Source of the DNA: Acanthaster planci
Taxonomy: Eukaryota; Echinodermata; Asteroidea; Valvatida; Acanthasteridae
DNA length: 63,769 nucleotides
Direction of reading: 5' to 3'
NCBI RefSeq assembly: GCF_001949145.1
Contig: NW_019091356.1
Span: 3,196,713-3,260,481 of the forward strand
The position numbers were made by a program, and so were the translations under genes. Shown here in pieces: positions 48,601 to 60,600 of this stretch; the first letter of the stretch is position 1; each line of letters begins with the position of its first letter. The notes below the pieces were generated by a model that saw only the letters and a program-made list of their open reading frames with translations, had not been told where the DNA came from and ran no database searches.

Positions 48601-51600
48601 ATCAGTTTGTCATCCAGAAATATGTGGGATGGAAGCACCTTGGACCCAACTAGTGTGTGATCCTAATTAAATTAATGTTGTTATCAGGGGAATGTTTACC
48701 GGAACGGCCGTTGTTATTTGTTGCGTTCTGGTGTTTCCTCGAAGACATGGGCATTTTTTGGGATGGACTTCACCTAATTGTTACATGAGGACCCTTCTAG
48801 AGCCAGTCCCACTTTGCTCTGAATGAGGTGTGTCTTAAAAGGTCAGCCTGCCGTAGAATTTTCTCTCCTCCCCTCGTGTCCACAGCTTGAGGAGGAGGCG
48901 CGGCAGAGGCAGGTAGAAGAGGAGGCCCAGCGGCGACTGGAAGAGGAGCAGAGGCAGGCGGACCTGGAGAAGGTCCGACAGCTGGAGATTGCCAGGAAGC
49001 AGGAGGAAGAAGAAAGCAGGAGGAAGGTAAGGCTTGTTTGCCAGGGTGGTGCTGGAGGTATGATTCTATCGTGGAAATTTATTTTGGGGGGATGGATTTG
49101 AAAGAGAAAGTTCACTTTTTGAGGTCCTTGTTTTCATGCTTGAATAGTTTTGAGCCATTTTGCGGACATTGTTAGTAATTGTCAGTGTTGTAGTCGAGAC
49201 CACACGAGACCAACACAATAGCTCTATTCTGAATTCAAGTCACAAGCTATTCAAATGAACTCCAACAAAAGCATTCCTTTGTCATTGTTCACACTGTTAC
49301 TTGTGACTGGTCTTGTGACTGTCTGGTGCAAGGTCTTGTGTCTGGTCTTGTGTCTGGTCTTGTGACTGGTCTCGTGATGGTCTCAACTACAGCACTGGTA
49401 ATTGTGAACACATTTAACCAAGTTGTAAGCAAAAAGTGTTGGAGCTATTGACTGGCTCTTGGAAACCTGATGCTGCTTACTATTTTCCATTACGCAGTAT
49501 GGTTTAACAACATTAAAAAATTCCATTTCAACTGTAATTTCAAGTTCCACTTCTCTGTCAGATTTTATCCAAACTTCTGCAAACACACATCAAATGAAAG
49601 TTTATTTATTAAATGTACATTACAGTGATCGCAAACTCCAACTTTGAATTTTCACTCCCAAGTGTTGGGTTTTGCTAGAGCCGGTCACAATTTTGTTTGC
49701 AGTTAGAGGGAGGTAGTAGCTCTCTACATCAGGGAAACTACCAGTAAAATGTGGTGGCTTGCAAAACTAAGGACTGAGTGTAATCTTTTATTGGTTCGTT
49801 TCCTGTACCCTATCATCCTCAGTTCCATAGTAGAATGGTTAAATCTACATGTTTTCCGATAACGACATTTTATCACCAAGCCAGCGGTGGCAAGATGTGA
49901 GCGGGCAGTGCCACTAGAAAGCTGTAAACAACACCTGACGAATTGGCCATTTTATTTTCATGTGCATCACTAGGCTGAAGAGCAGCGTCTTGCCCTGGAG
50001 GAGGAAGCCCGGAAGCTAGCCGAGGAGCAAGAGAAACTGCGGATGGAAGAGGAGGAGCGACGCCTCCTGGAGGAAGTGGAAAGCCACCAGCAGGAGCTGG
50101 ACCGGCTGCGGGCCGAGCAGCTGGAGCGAGCTGAGCGGCAGATCATGCACGAGTTTGACCACTCCATCGCTCAGGTGAGTCCCGCAGCTGCGATGATAAA
50201 ACTGTCTGGGATGGCTTGAGCTGAGGCTATGTCTGGAAATTCAGGATGTGGCCGGCCGGCTGCATGTATCTGAGGCGAGTTGATATAGCCATTAGCTAGT
50301 GACTTCCTCGGGCACACGATTTTCCCAGCCATAGCCAGTATCTTTTGGACGCAGCTGGATGAGTGGAAGTGGAACACAGACAGTGTACCGCAAGCCTGTA
50401 CCACAATCCTTGACAAGTCACAGCCAAAGTGCCTTGTGAAAAGCCGTCTTGCCTACATGCAGCCACGTCCTCTGGTGCTGGTTTTGAATTGTTGACAGGG
50501 CCTATCAAACCATCATCAATTCGACTGCTTTTTGTCACAGTTAGTCCACCTCTAGCTGTAGGTCGCACAGGGAACAGTTAGCACAAGAAATACCCTTGTT
50601 GCCATGTTAAATTTCATTATGCCTCAGTTCTGAGTGTTTGTGACTTCTTGTGTTAATCCCAGGAAATAATGTCTCCAATATTAACAAAACCTTCCCTGTT
50701 GTTAGCCCACCTCACAGTGTATCTGTGGTGTTTCTGTTCCTTTGGTGAGTGTAATTTGTAATCACGGTACTTTAGTGTTACAGTTACACCTCTGGTGTTG
50801 TCCATTCCGTCATTAAGCATCTCTTATCCTTCTGTACCCCACCACCTGCCTTCCCCACCCAAATCCCCTCCCTATGCCTCACCCCTTTTCTTGTGTAACG
50901 TGTCTTTGTCCCAGTTGCATCAAATTCAAGCTGGTACATGTATTACAGATCGTCCCCCAACCTTTCCCCCTCCCTGTTTGTATACCCATCTGCCTGTATC
51001 AATTTCTCATGTCTATCTCCTCTCTCTGTACCTCTGCTGTCTTGCTGCGTAGCTTGCAGCTCAGGAATCACACGACTTTTACTCGGCTTTGGAGCAGGTA
51101 TGTTGGGTCATTAACGCCTCGTTGACCTTTGACCCCTATGCATAATGAATCATTACTACTAATCACATTAATACTCAGCTGGTTTTTGTTTTAGTTGACT
51201 TTTCTCCATACATTCGTTTCCCTTGGTTTCCACTCTCTTTGAAGTGGAGAATTTCTGCTGTACGACTGTACCATTCTGACGGTGCACTGTTACAGTAGCT
51301 CTTCTTGCAAAATTGGCGAAACTTTCTTTTATTCAAGGTGCATTGCTAAATGAAGATTACTCCCATGTTTTTGAAGGTGCAGTCAATTTGGCATACTTGG
51401 CACTACTTGTGCAAATCAAAAATTGGTATTTACATTGCTGCCTTATCTTGAATATAACCAGCAATGTGAAGTCTGTGCGATGTTAATCCATAAATTGTAT
51501 ACTACCTATGCGCAAAAGGGCATTTGAAGACACCAGGGGCCAATTTCATAGAGCTGCTTAAGCTACTTTTAGAGTAGAACTTTCCGCTGTCAGCATATTT

Positions 51601-54600
51601 CAAATAAATTGAGTTCACTTTAAATGCTTCTACCGATTTAACTCTTTTCCACAGCCGGCGGAGTTAGAAGTAAGCAAAAGAAGAATTTAAAACAATACTA
51701 GCGTTTCACAATAGTGCACCTCCAAGAGTTTGCAACGCATTGACCAATCATAGTGCGCGAAATCTGCCGACCCGGTGCGCGTTTGGAAAGGGTTGACAGA
51801 TTTCACGCCTTGTGATTGATCAACGCATTGAAAACTCTTGGAAGCGTGCTATTGTGAAACACCCGTATCGTGTATGTCTGTAATTTAGTGTTGGGTAATC
51901 TCTGTGGTACATCGCTTTTTTTGCTAAGCAGATATTTACTAGCTGTGTGTTGCATGCATGTTCTAATCATTTTCTAGCTGTGGTGTCAAGAGGATGTACT
52001 GTATTGCTCATTATATTACTTTTTTAATTCTCCAGTTCTGCTTACATCAGTCCCAAAGCTTTGCTTTTTTTTTCGTTCAGGCTAGGAGGCACTCTAAAAT
52101 AAAAATGACTATTTCATTGAACTTTTCTTTTGTCAGGGGTATAACCGTGCCTTTTAACGGGGAGTCGGGCTGAGCAGTACTTGCTTTCTGTTCTTGGTGT
52201 ATTAATTTTGCTTTTGAGTGTGTCAGTTTCTTTTGCTCGGTGTTATCAGCAGATGTCTCCACATGATGCTGCCTTTTTCTCAGTCTTAGGGGCCCAATGC
52301 TATGGAGCTGTCTTATCACTTAATACACAGAGCTGCACAGCTGGGTCACTCTCCTAGATAACTATGGTACTATGGAGTGCATCTTGCTTGTGTTTGTTTT
52401 TTGGGGGGGCTGAAGGTGTTGGCTCGAAATTCGGGTAGCCAGATCTGTGCTACTGAAGCAGCTGCTTGAAATGGCCAGATTTCAAAGAGCCATATAGCAG
52501 AAAATGGTACTTGGCAAGTTGTATGCTGCGCAGAAATCAGCAGTGAACCAGTTAGAAGTGGTATACATTACATTGGCATTTTTACCGGTCACCTGTTCTT
52601 GCTAGATGAATGGAAATTGATAGCTCGGTGAAGTCCTGTGCTTGAAAGATCCATGAAGTTGGCCGTAGACCACTGTCCTGTGTTACTGAACCTCTGCCCC
52701 TTTGGTCTCCATTTCAGGTTGAGGACTCTGAGGAGGACGATGAGAATGCCTCCAAGAAGTCTGAGGACACTCACTACTTTGAGGGCTTCCTCCAGATGAA
52801 GACGGGTAAGGGAGAGTGGGCGGAGTGAATGAATTAGTGGGAGGCATTTGTAGAAGCCAGGGGGTTTTTTTTGTTGAAATGTAACCCATTTATTGATTTG
52901 TTGTCTGTGACAGGGGGAATGGTAAACTCGTGGAAGAAGCGGTGGTTTGTGCTGAGAGACGAGACGCTCATGTGGTTCAAAACCAAACAGGTAACAAAAA
53001 CCTTCCGAAACAGATGTGAAAATAGGTAGCAGATAAAGAAACTGGAGTTTCCAAAAGTCATTGCAGGGGAAGGAGCGTATCCACTTTGAGGAGAAGCTCC
53101 CCCCTCATTGGTTGAAAAGAGCTGCGTTGGTTGGGAGTGTTCATTTTGTTGGTAGCGATGCGACTACAACGCTTGTGTTTCCGAGTCATTCGTGAAGCAG
53201 CGATGTGCAGTTAGTACCAAAGGAGCATCCATTGCTAAGGAAATAGTGCCCTCTCTTGGTCCAGCTCGAGGCCCACAGTTAAGGACAAGATGACGCAGCA
53301 AGCTCCTTTGGTTGTCACTCTTGTTGAAATTTGTGAGAGTGTGTCTTCAGTACTGTTTCTCCGGTTACCATTTAACAGGAAGCTCTGAAGTCTGGCTGGC
53401 TCATGAAGAAAGGAGGCGGAACTGGTACCCTGTCAAGGTGAGCAGTGTTAATTTTTTTTCCCGTTTAACAGCGATGGGATTTTGACATCATTACTGGTAG
53501 GAAGTGGTAGCCCATAGACTCATCTGGGAGTCCTGGGCTCAGTGAGTTTGATACATACATCGAGTTCAGAACAGGAAAAACGAAGGCCATGAAGCTGACA
53601 TTCTCCTTCTTTTTCAGACGAAACTGGAGGAAGCGTTTCTTCATCCTCAAAGACACGATGCTCTCCTACTACGAATCGGACGGCAATAACGCCAAGCTGC
53701 TGGGCAAGATTGACATCAAGGCATCCAGGTAGGCCCTCCCCACCTACAAGAATAACTTAAAATACTTGCGCTGCTTCTCATTATTTCCTTGTTTTCACTC
53801 TTGCGATCTTTTTCTTCTCAACAAGGTCTTTTTTAATTCTCCATGCAGACGAATCACAGACAGCAGCTACGGTCGAGAGAACTCCATTGACGTTGAAACC
53901 AACGACAGGACATATCACTTGGTGGCCGAGTCAGCCGACGACTGCAGGTACTGCCTGATACCAATCAAGGATTCTTCCTTTCTTGGTTTACGTTTACTCG
54001 TGTTGGATATCTTTGATGCATTCCTAGAGCTTAAGTGGAAATCATTTCACATTTCCCAGTTGGGACTTGGATCCATACATTGTAACTATTTATCAAAATG
54101 TTCTCACCACTAGGCTGCCGGGATTTTTTTGACTGTCTGGCAGTTTAAAATCTGTTGTGAGCAGCCAATGAATAAACATTTTGCAAACTCCACTTTTTGG
54201 GGGGCGGGGCGATAGAAATGTAGATGTCCCAACAGGAGCAGTTCCAAGGGAGGGGAGTGAGTTTTTTTTACGTACCCCGTTAAAATTTGGAAGTGAACTG
54301 AAATTTTCATTGTTCTGCACAGTGAGTGGTTCAGCATCCTGACACGGGTGAAGAACTCGCAGGACTATGAGCTGAAGCAAATGCACGACGAGGAGGCCAA
54401 CCCCAAGAATGCCATCGGCTCGCTGGACGTGGCTATCATCGACTCGGTTGTACCCGTGAACATAGCTGAGAGGTTAATCGGTTTGGTTGTGGATTCTATT
54501 AAAAATGCTGAGTGTGGTTATGTTGTTGGAGCCCATGTTTGTATGTCACAAGACTTGACTCTCAACATCCTAGATTTTCAAGATCGATTAGGTTTTTGGA

Positions 54601-57600
54601 GGATTTTGAAAGGTCAAGGAAGATGCAGCCTCATTCATTGTCCTAAACCCTCCAGGGTACTTTGACCAGAAACCCTGCCAGGCGCATCTGTCCAAGACCA
54701 AACAGCCTGGGAGTCTGTGGTTGCCAGCCACCACAGGATCCAACCGTGACATTGTTCAGTGGGACTAGCTCCCAATGTCTCAATATGGCTAGTTTGTTAG
54801 GCTGCTGTTGATTGCCAAGTGCTTGAAAAGTGCTTTAGACTTTTTACACCTGAGGCACTGTGCTACGTTTGGCAGGGTTGGGGCTATTACATCCTACGAG
54901 GCTTGATGTACCCTCCAGCTCAGTACAAGTTTGTTGTCAATGATTTTGGGGAAAAGTGGAGGATTCAAGAGGGTTCTTGTCGCAGTTGCCTTTGGAGTTG
55001 GAATAGTGTCATCAAGATAAGAGCCGTCGTTTTGTTGGATCTTGTTGTCTGATGACTAATGACTTCTTTTTTTTCTATTCTAGGCCCAACTGTTTTGCCA
55101 TCATCACGGCCGAGAGGGTCATCAACCTGCAGAGTGAGTCTCCGGTCGGCATGAACAACTGGCTAGCAGGTAAGGACTGCTCACACTTTAGCGCAGCTGA
55201 TGAACCACCAACGGGGTCAACTTATGACTGTTAGATTTCAGCAAATTCAGAGAGAGCCTCAATAAAAAATTTTGGAGATTAGTATTTCAGTGTACAAAGG
55301 ATGGTTCCTGTAGTTGCATTTATATAAGAGGCGTGCAACTTTTCCTCAGATAAGCTGATTTCCTTGGAAAAGTCGTGGAAATTTGTTTTGTTTTGCAGGC
55401 CTGGAAAAGTCATGAAATTTTGTAAAAATGACTAAAAGTCATGGAAGAGTCATGGATATTTTCAAACATTGTGTGTGATTTCTATTCTCAGAAATAAGTG
55501 CATAAAATGTGTGATTGTATTTGTAACTTAAAAAGCCCAATAGTCCAAGAAATTGCATTATTGGGTCATGGTTTTTCATAATTTGGTCAGGGAAAAGACA
55601 TGGAATTTAATTGTCCTTTGGGTGCAGGAACCCTGTTCCTTGTGTTTTTTTTTTTATTCTTGCCATTACAAATTCAAAAATGTTCACAAAATCTTGTGCA
55701 GTTGGAATGTACTTGGTTTTTTTTCCTGAATTCCCACTCACACACCTGATAACGAGTCGGCCTGCTGCAGCTTTCATCCCGTTTTACAGGGGTGAGATTT
55801 CCCAGCTTTTTAGCGGATTTCAGCTTTTTTGTTTTGGATTTCAGCTTTTTTTCTTCACTGGCTGTGTGGGAGATTTTCTCAGTTCAGCTTCTTTACGCCC
55901 TTTTCCAGCTGTTTTCAGCTATTTGTATCATTGGTCAATCTCACCCCCTGGCTTTAGCAGCCAAGTTTCGTACTTCTGAAGCAATTACTTCCACTGTCAG
56001 AGGTCTGAGAGATCCAACAGGTTGTCTTCCCTCCTTCCCTCCCCCAGCTCTGACCCAGTACCACAAGGGCAAGCGCACCCACAAACAGGAGGACATCCTG
56101 TTGGGCGGCTGGCTGACCAAGGAGAGTGCCTCCACCGGCACCCTGGCCCGGGTCTCCATGGGCTCCCGCAAGAAGCGCTATTTCGTGCTGACGGCCAACT
56201 CGCTGGAGTTCTACCGCAGTGTGGAACTGGAGCAGAAGATGGGCGCCATCGCCCTCAACAGCCTGTGCTCTGTCACGCTGCCGGACGAGAAGATATTCAA
56301 GGAGGAAGGTGGGTGGAGGTTTTTCTGGCATGGCACCTGGCTCTTGGATTTTAGTGGTGGGGGGTAGGCAAGTGTCCCAGTTGGATTTTTTGGGGCTATG
56401 GCTTTGGTTTTCGCCATTCACAGACCATGGGTGGATAGCCATAGCAATTGACAAAAGTGTACATGCTGCCAGGTGAGAGATATTCAAGGAGGAAGATAGG
56501 TGGACTTTTTCAGGTTTGGCATTGGTCTTTTGGTTGGGGGGGAAGGAGGAAGGGTTTGGCAGTGCCCAAATTGGGTATTTCAAGGCTACGGCTTTTTTTC
56601 TTGCTGTTCATGCATGCACAATGCTGGACAGCAACAACCATTTTGACAAGAGTGCTTATTTTGGACTTGAGACCAAGCAAAGCTTCTTATATGGTCTTCA
56701 GGAATTCCCCTCCCTTTTGTCCTAAATTGAATTGAACACAAATAATAGATTGTTGTAAATATTATGTACACTTCCAACAGCTGGGATATTTTCAAATATT
56801 GCAAACTATACCAGGGGTCTGTGCGTGCAGATTGCATTTGCTAAATGTACGAATAAAATACATCCATTCGGGTATTCAGCATTCAAAATTCAATATTTGT
56901 AAGCTTTCCAACAAAGTGTGTATTATATTGGCCTGCGTCATGTTTTTTGGTGTTTGCTATTTCTGCAAGCGGGGCTTCTCTTGAGTCTTCAAAGCCTGCA
57001 TTGGACTTGAAACACGGCTGTACTAACCACCGTCATACCTGTATTGCAAATAGTGTATAATCCTCATCTTAAATGCCACCCTAACCCCATCAACACCCTA
57101 CCCAAATTCTGCAAAAACCCCACCTTTGCCCATACAGCCTTACCCAAATCCATACCCGACCTCTTGTCTTTCCTTTTTTTGTTTGACTTCTCAAGCCTCA
57201 CACCCACCCATCCACCCACCCACCTGCCATTCATGCCCTTCCCTTTATTCCCGCCCAACTGTCATCCTCTTTTTATTCCCGTCCAATATCTGCAACAGCC
57301 ACTGTCCTTGTTTTACATACCAACCCGAGCTCCTACACAGCTGAACACAGCCTAGCCTAGCCCAACCCAACCCTACCCATGTCTTCCCTGCCTTACCCTG
57401 CCCTGCCCTTGCCTTGCCCAGCCCTACTGTGTCTTGCCTTGCCCCACCTATGTAGCCCTGCCTAGCCCTGATCTGCCCAGCCCTGCCCTGCCTTGCTTTG
57501 CCCAGCACGGCCCTGCCCGGCCCTGCCCAGCCAACCCACTCATCCCACCCATTCCTACCTTACCCCTATTCAGTGCCTACCCAGTTGAAGGTTCCGCACC

Positions 57601-60600
57601 TCACATTTTTAATTAATTTTAATCTTAGCACTGAGTGATTATGACGTGCACCAGTGTATTTGCCTGGTACCGATTTTATCCAAATTGCATCTTGATATTA
57701 AAATTGTATTTCTCCTGTTCACATCCCTCGTTCTTTCCTCTGCGTGATTAAAGCCTGCCCACCGCCCACATCCAATCCAAGTTCCCCAAGCCCCAAAAAG
57801 AGCCGTAAAAAGAGCCCCATCCAGTATATCAGTAGCCCCACCCAAGATAGCCTGAGCCAAAATAGTCTCTCCCACAACGGCTCCACCCAGAGCCTCAACT
57901 CCCTGAATTTCAAGTCGAGCACAAATAGCTTGGTAGAGACGCTGATCCGCAATAAAAAGAAAAAACGCCGGGGTAAGACGACACGTTGTCTGCATGATCT
58001 CTTGGCACTTCGGGACTTTTGCACTTTGCACATACAAGATTCTGTGATGTTTGCATGATAAATGTCAAGCGTAGTTATAAATAGATGTGAAGCTATGAAT
58101 ATGCATGATTTGAAGCATCTCGTTTGTATTGAGAGGCATGAATTATTCATATTTGATTTTTTAAAAGAAAATGTTTCCCTTGTGAATGGTTTTTGTTTCC
58201 TTGATACGATTCCTTAGGCCGATTCATCAAGGAAGTTTGGATAATGTGAATTGTTATTCTTTGATGTGTTTCAATGAATTTACATATATTTGACGTTGCT
58301 GTTTGTCCTTATATGTTATTATTTAAAGTGTATTTTATGTTTCAACTATTGAAATTTGGTCTTTTAAAAGTGATGTGTTTCGTCAAACCGTTTTGATATG
58401 ATGTGGACACCTGTTTATGAAAGCCAATTGAATTGATATTGAGGTCACAGAGTATTTAAGTTTGATTGGGGAAATTTTATTTGGTGAAGATTGTTATACA
58501 GCAGCAATTGAAGTTTGAATTTTTTCTTTTCCTAAGTTCCTTGCATGATGACATCATTCACTCGCTGGAACACAACAGTTATCGGCTTTATTATGATAAC
58601 ATGAACACGCATCTAATACATGTATCTGTCAACTGTGCATAATTTAAAGTCGTTTGTGTTTTATGCTTTTACGGCAAATTAATTATCACATAAACATAGG
58701 AAAATGTACATATTTATTACAGTCACAGTTTAATTTTGATGGCTTGTTAATATTCATGGTAATTGCTAATGACATTATTTCTAACTCCCCCATTTTTGCA
58801 CCTGTTGCCTCCCCAAACCAACACCTCTCATCTTCTAGGTAGTCTGGGTAACATCTTATCTAATGGGGTCATGCCCACTGACACGCCCACCCAGTCCAAT
58901 GGCATCAAGGCCACGCCCCCGTCTAGCCCCGCCCAGGGCCAGTCCAACTCCAACTCTATGCGTAGACGGTCCAATAGTCTTGTTTCCACGCTTATGCGGT
59001 CTAGCAAGCGATTAAGTAGACTAGATCGTGAGGGTATGTATCCACGCAGGTGGAGGCTCCGCCTCAAATGGATCAACAAAATGAATCATGCATGCCTTGC
59101 TGCATAATGCATGTATGCATGCAAAAACCTTCCCTGTGTCTCCTAGCTTGCTGGTGTTCCTGCCTGTGGTGTACTACTAACTCATGCATGCAAACTCAGG
59201 CGATTTGCTTGAAAAAAATTGTGATTCCTGTTCCCTGCTTAAGGTTAACCCAAACAATGTGCATGCAAACAAGTCATGTGCATAGTCACACAAATTTGAC
59301 CAAACTAGAATTCTTTCCACGTTAATTTTGATTCGAGCTGTACTTTCGTTGGCTCCCCGAACAGGCCACCATAACCTGCTCTTTTTGTCACTTTCATTTT
59401 GTTGAATGTTGCTTTAAACTTTTTAAATTTTGTATGGCTAACTGACAAACATAGACTTGTAGTTTGTAGCTGATGTTCCAGGAACACAGTTGACTGTCAA
59501 AGTTGCATTGATGACAGATTTAAGATCTGTTTATTAATTCACTTTGGAAGTTGTTACAATTACCCAGCTCATATAGAACATCAACTACTTAGAATGTGGC
59601 ACTTTGGAACAGAAGGGGGACCTGTTTTCATGCCACCGCAAGCAAAAAACAGGGTTTATGCATGAAGTAGGTGTTCAAACTACACCTCGGCAGGGAATTG
59701 ATGTCCAGTAATGATAAGCAAAATGTTGCACCGAGCAGTAGTTGCGTGTCCCCCATGAGTATATATATACTTTGTTGAAAGTCACAGTTGAACTGCTACA
59801 AACTGAAGTTCAGTTTTCTGTCCCTGTCTAAATTTGTAGGCTGCCTGCTTGAGTCCTCCATTGTCATAAGTAGCAAGACTATAACTGCACTAATTATTGC
59901 ATTTAACAGCTTGCTTGAAATCTTTGAAACATATTCAACCCTGCTTTTCGTCATCATTGGAAATCAGTCATGCACGGAATGCCATTATGCCATGTTTTTC
60001 CTTCTGCACTGTTCCTGTCTTAACATCATTCATCTTATGCTTTCCTCTCCGATCCTTTTTTTTTAACCATTTAACTGTGGGCTCTTTCTAGTGCCCATTG
60101 TTTCTCATTTGTTAGGAAAACCTTCTTTGACACAATGAAACCGATCTTTAAAGATCTGTTGGGCTTGAGGTATGTCCACGCGCCATTCCTTAGAAGGCCG
60201 ACAACTTCTTGGCTGTGAATTAATGGTTGATTTTTTTTCAAAACGCTGACCGTGACATCGGCAGGCTACTGGAAGTTTACGGTGCATGGGCGTAACTGCT
60301 CCTTCAACCTGTACACTGTGTCTTATGATGAAGCCTGGAAGTGGACCTATGCCATTCAGGATGTCATCGACAGCAAACCGAAGCTGGAGACGCCGTTCCA
60401 GATACTCATTAGGGACATTAAGGTGAGGTTTCATTCGTGAAGCTGGACAGGGGGGTCGACTGATTTCTTTGGCTCGGTCACTATTTCAATGAATCGGTTG
60501 ATCTACCACTCTCTTATAATTCAGTCAAGAGGCCAGAATGCCATAGAAAATTGTAAAGGTAGTTGCAGGTTTGAAAATTACAGAAATTCTTTTTCCAACA

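Larger units (their letters stand above)
36674..50173 (+). other. Introns of the MYO10 motor and neck region
   Basis: Introns over 300 bp lie at 36674-38516, 38705-39828, 39976-40836, 40962-41378, 41393-41784, 41870-42272, 42377-42980, 43426-43774, 43922-44700, 44869-45205, 45597-45976, 46080-46603, 46685-47163, 47511-47962, 48545-48885 and 49027-49973. They carry the MITEs and tandem repeats listed separately; I see no other gene. A diverged repeat with a 42-bp tandem end occupies much of 44136-44597. Confidence 0.8.

Noticed and set aside
55954-56583. 209-codon open frame on the minus strand
   Set aside because: It is antisense to the GC-rich PH3 exon of MYO10; no domain is recognisable and the sense frame is clearly coding.
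57044-57355. 103-codon Pro/Phe/Leu-rich open frame before cassette exon 1
   Set aside because: Low-complexity C-rich DNA; no splice sites in the right phase.
60076-60200. Possible third PH3 cassette exon after CTTTCTAG at 60090
   Set aside because: The frame entered in phase 1 reaches a stop within a few codons.
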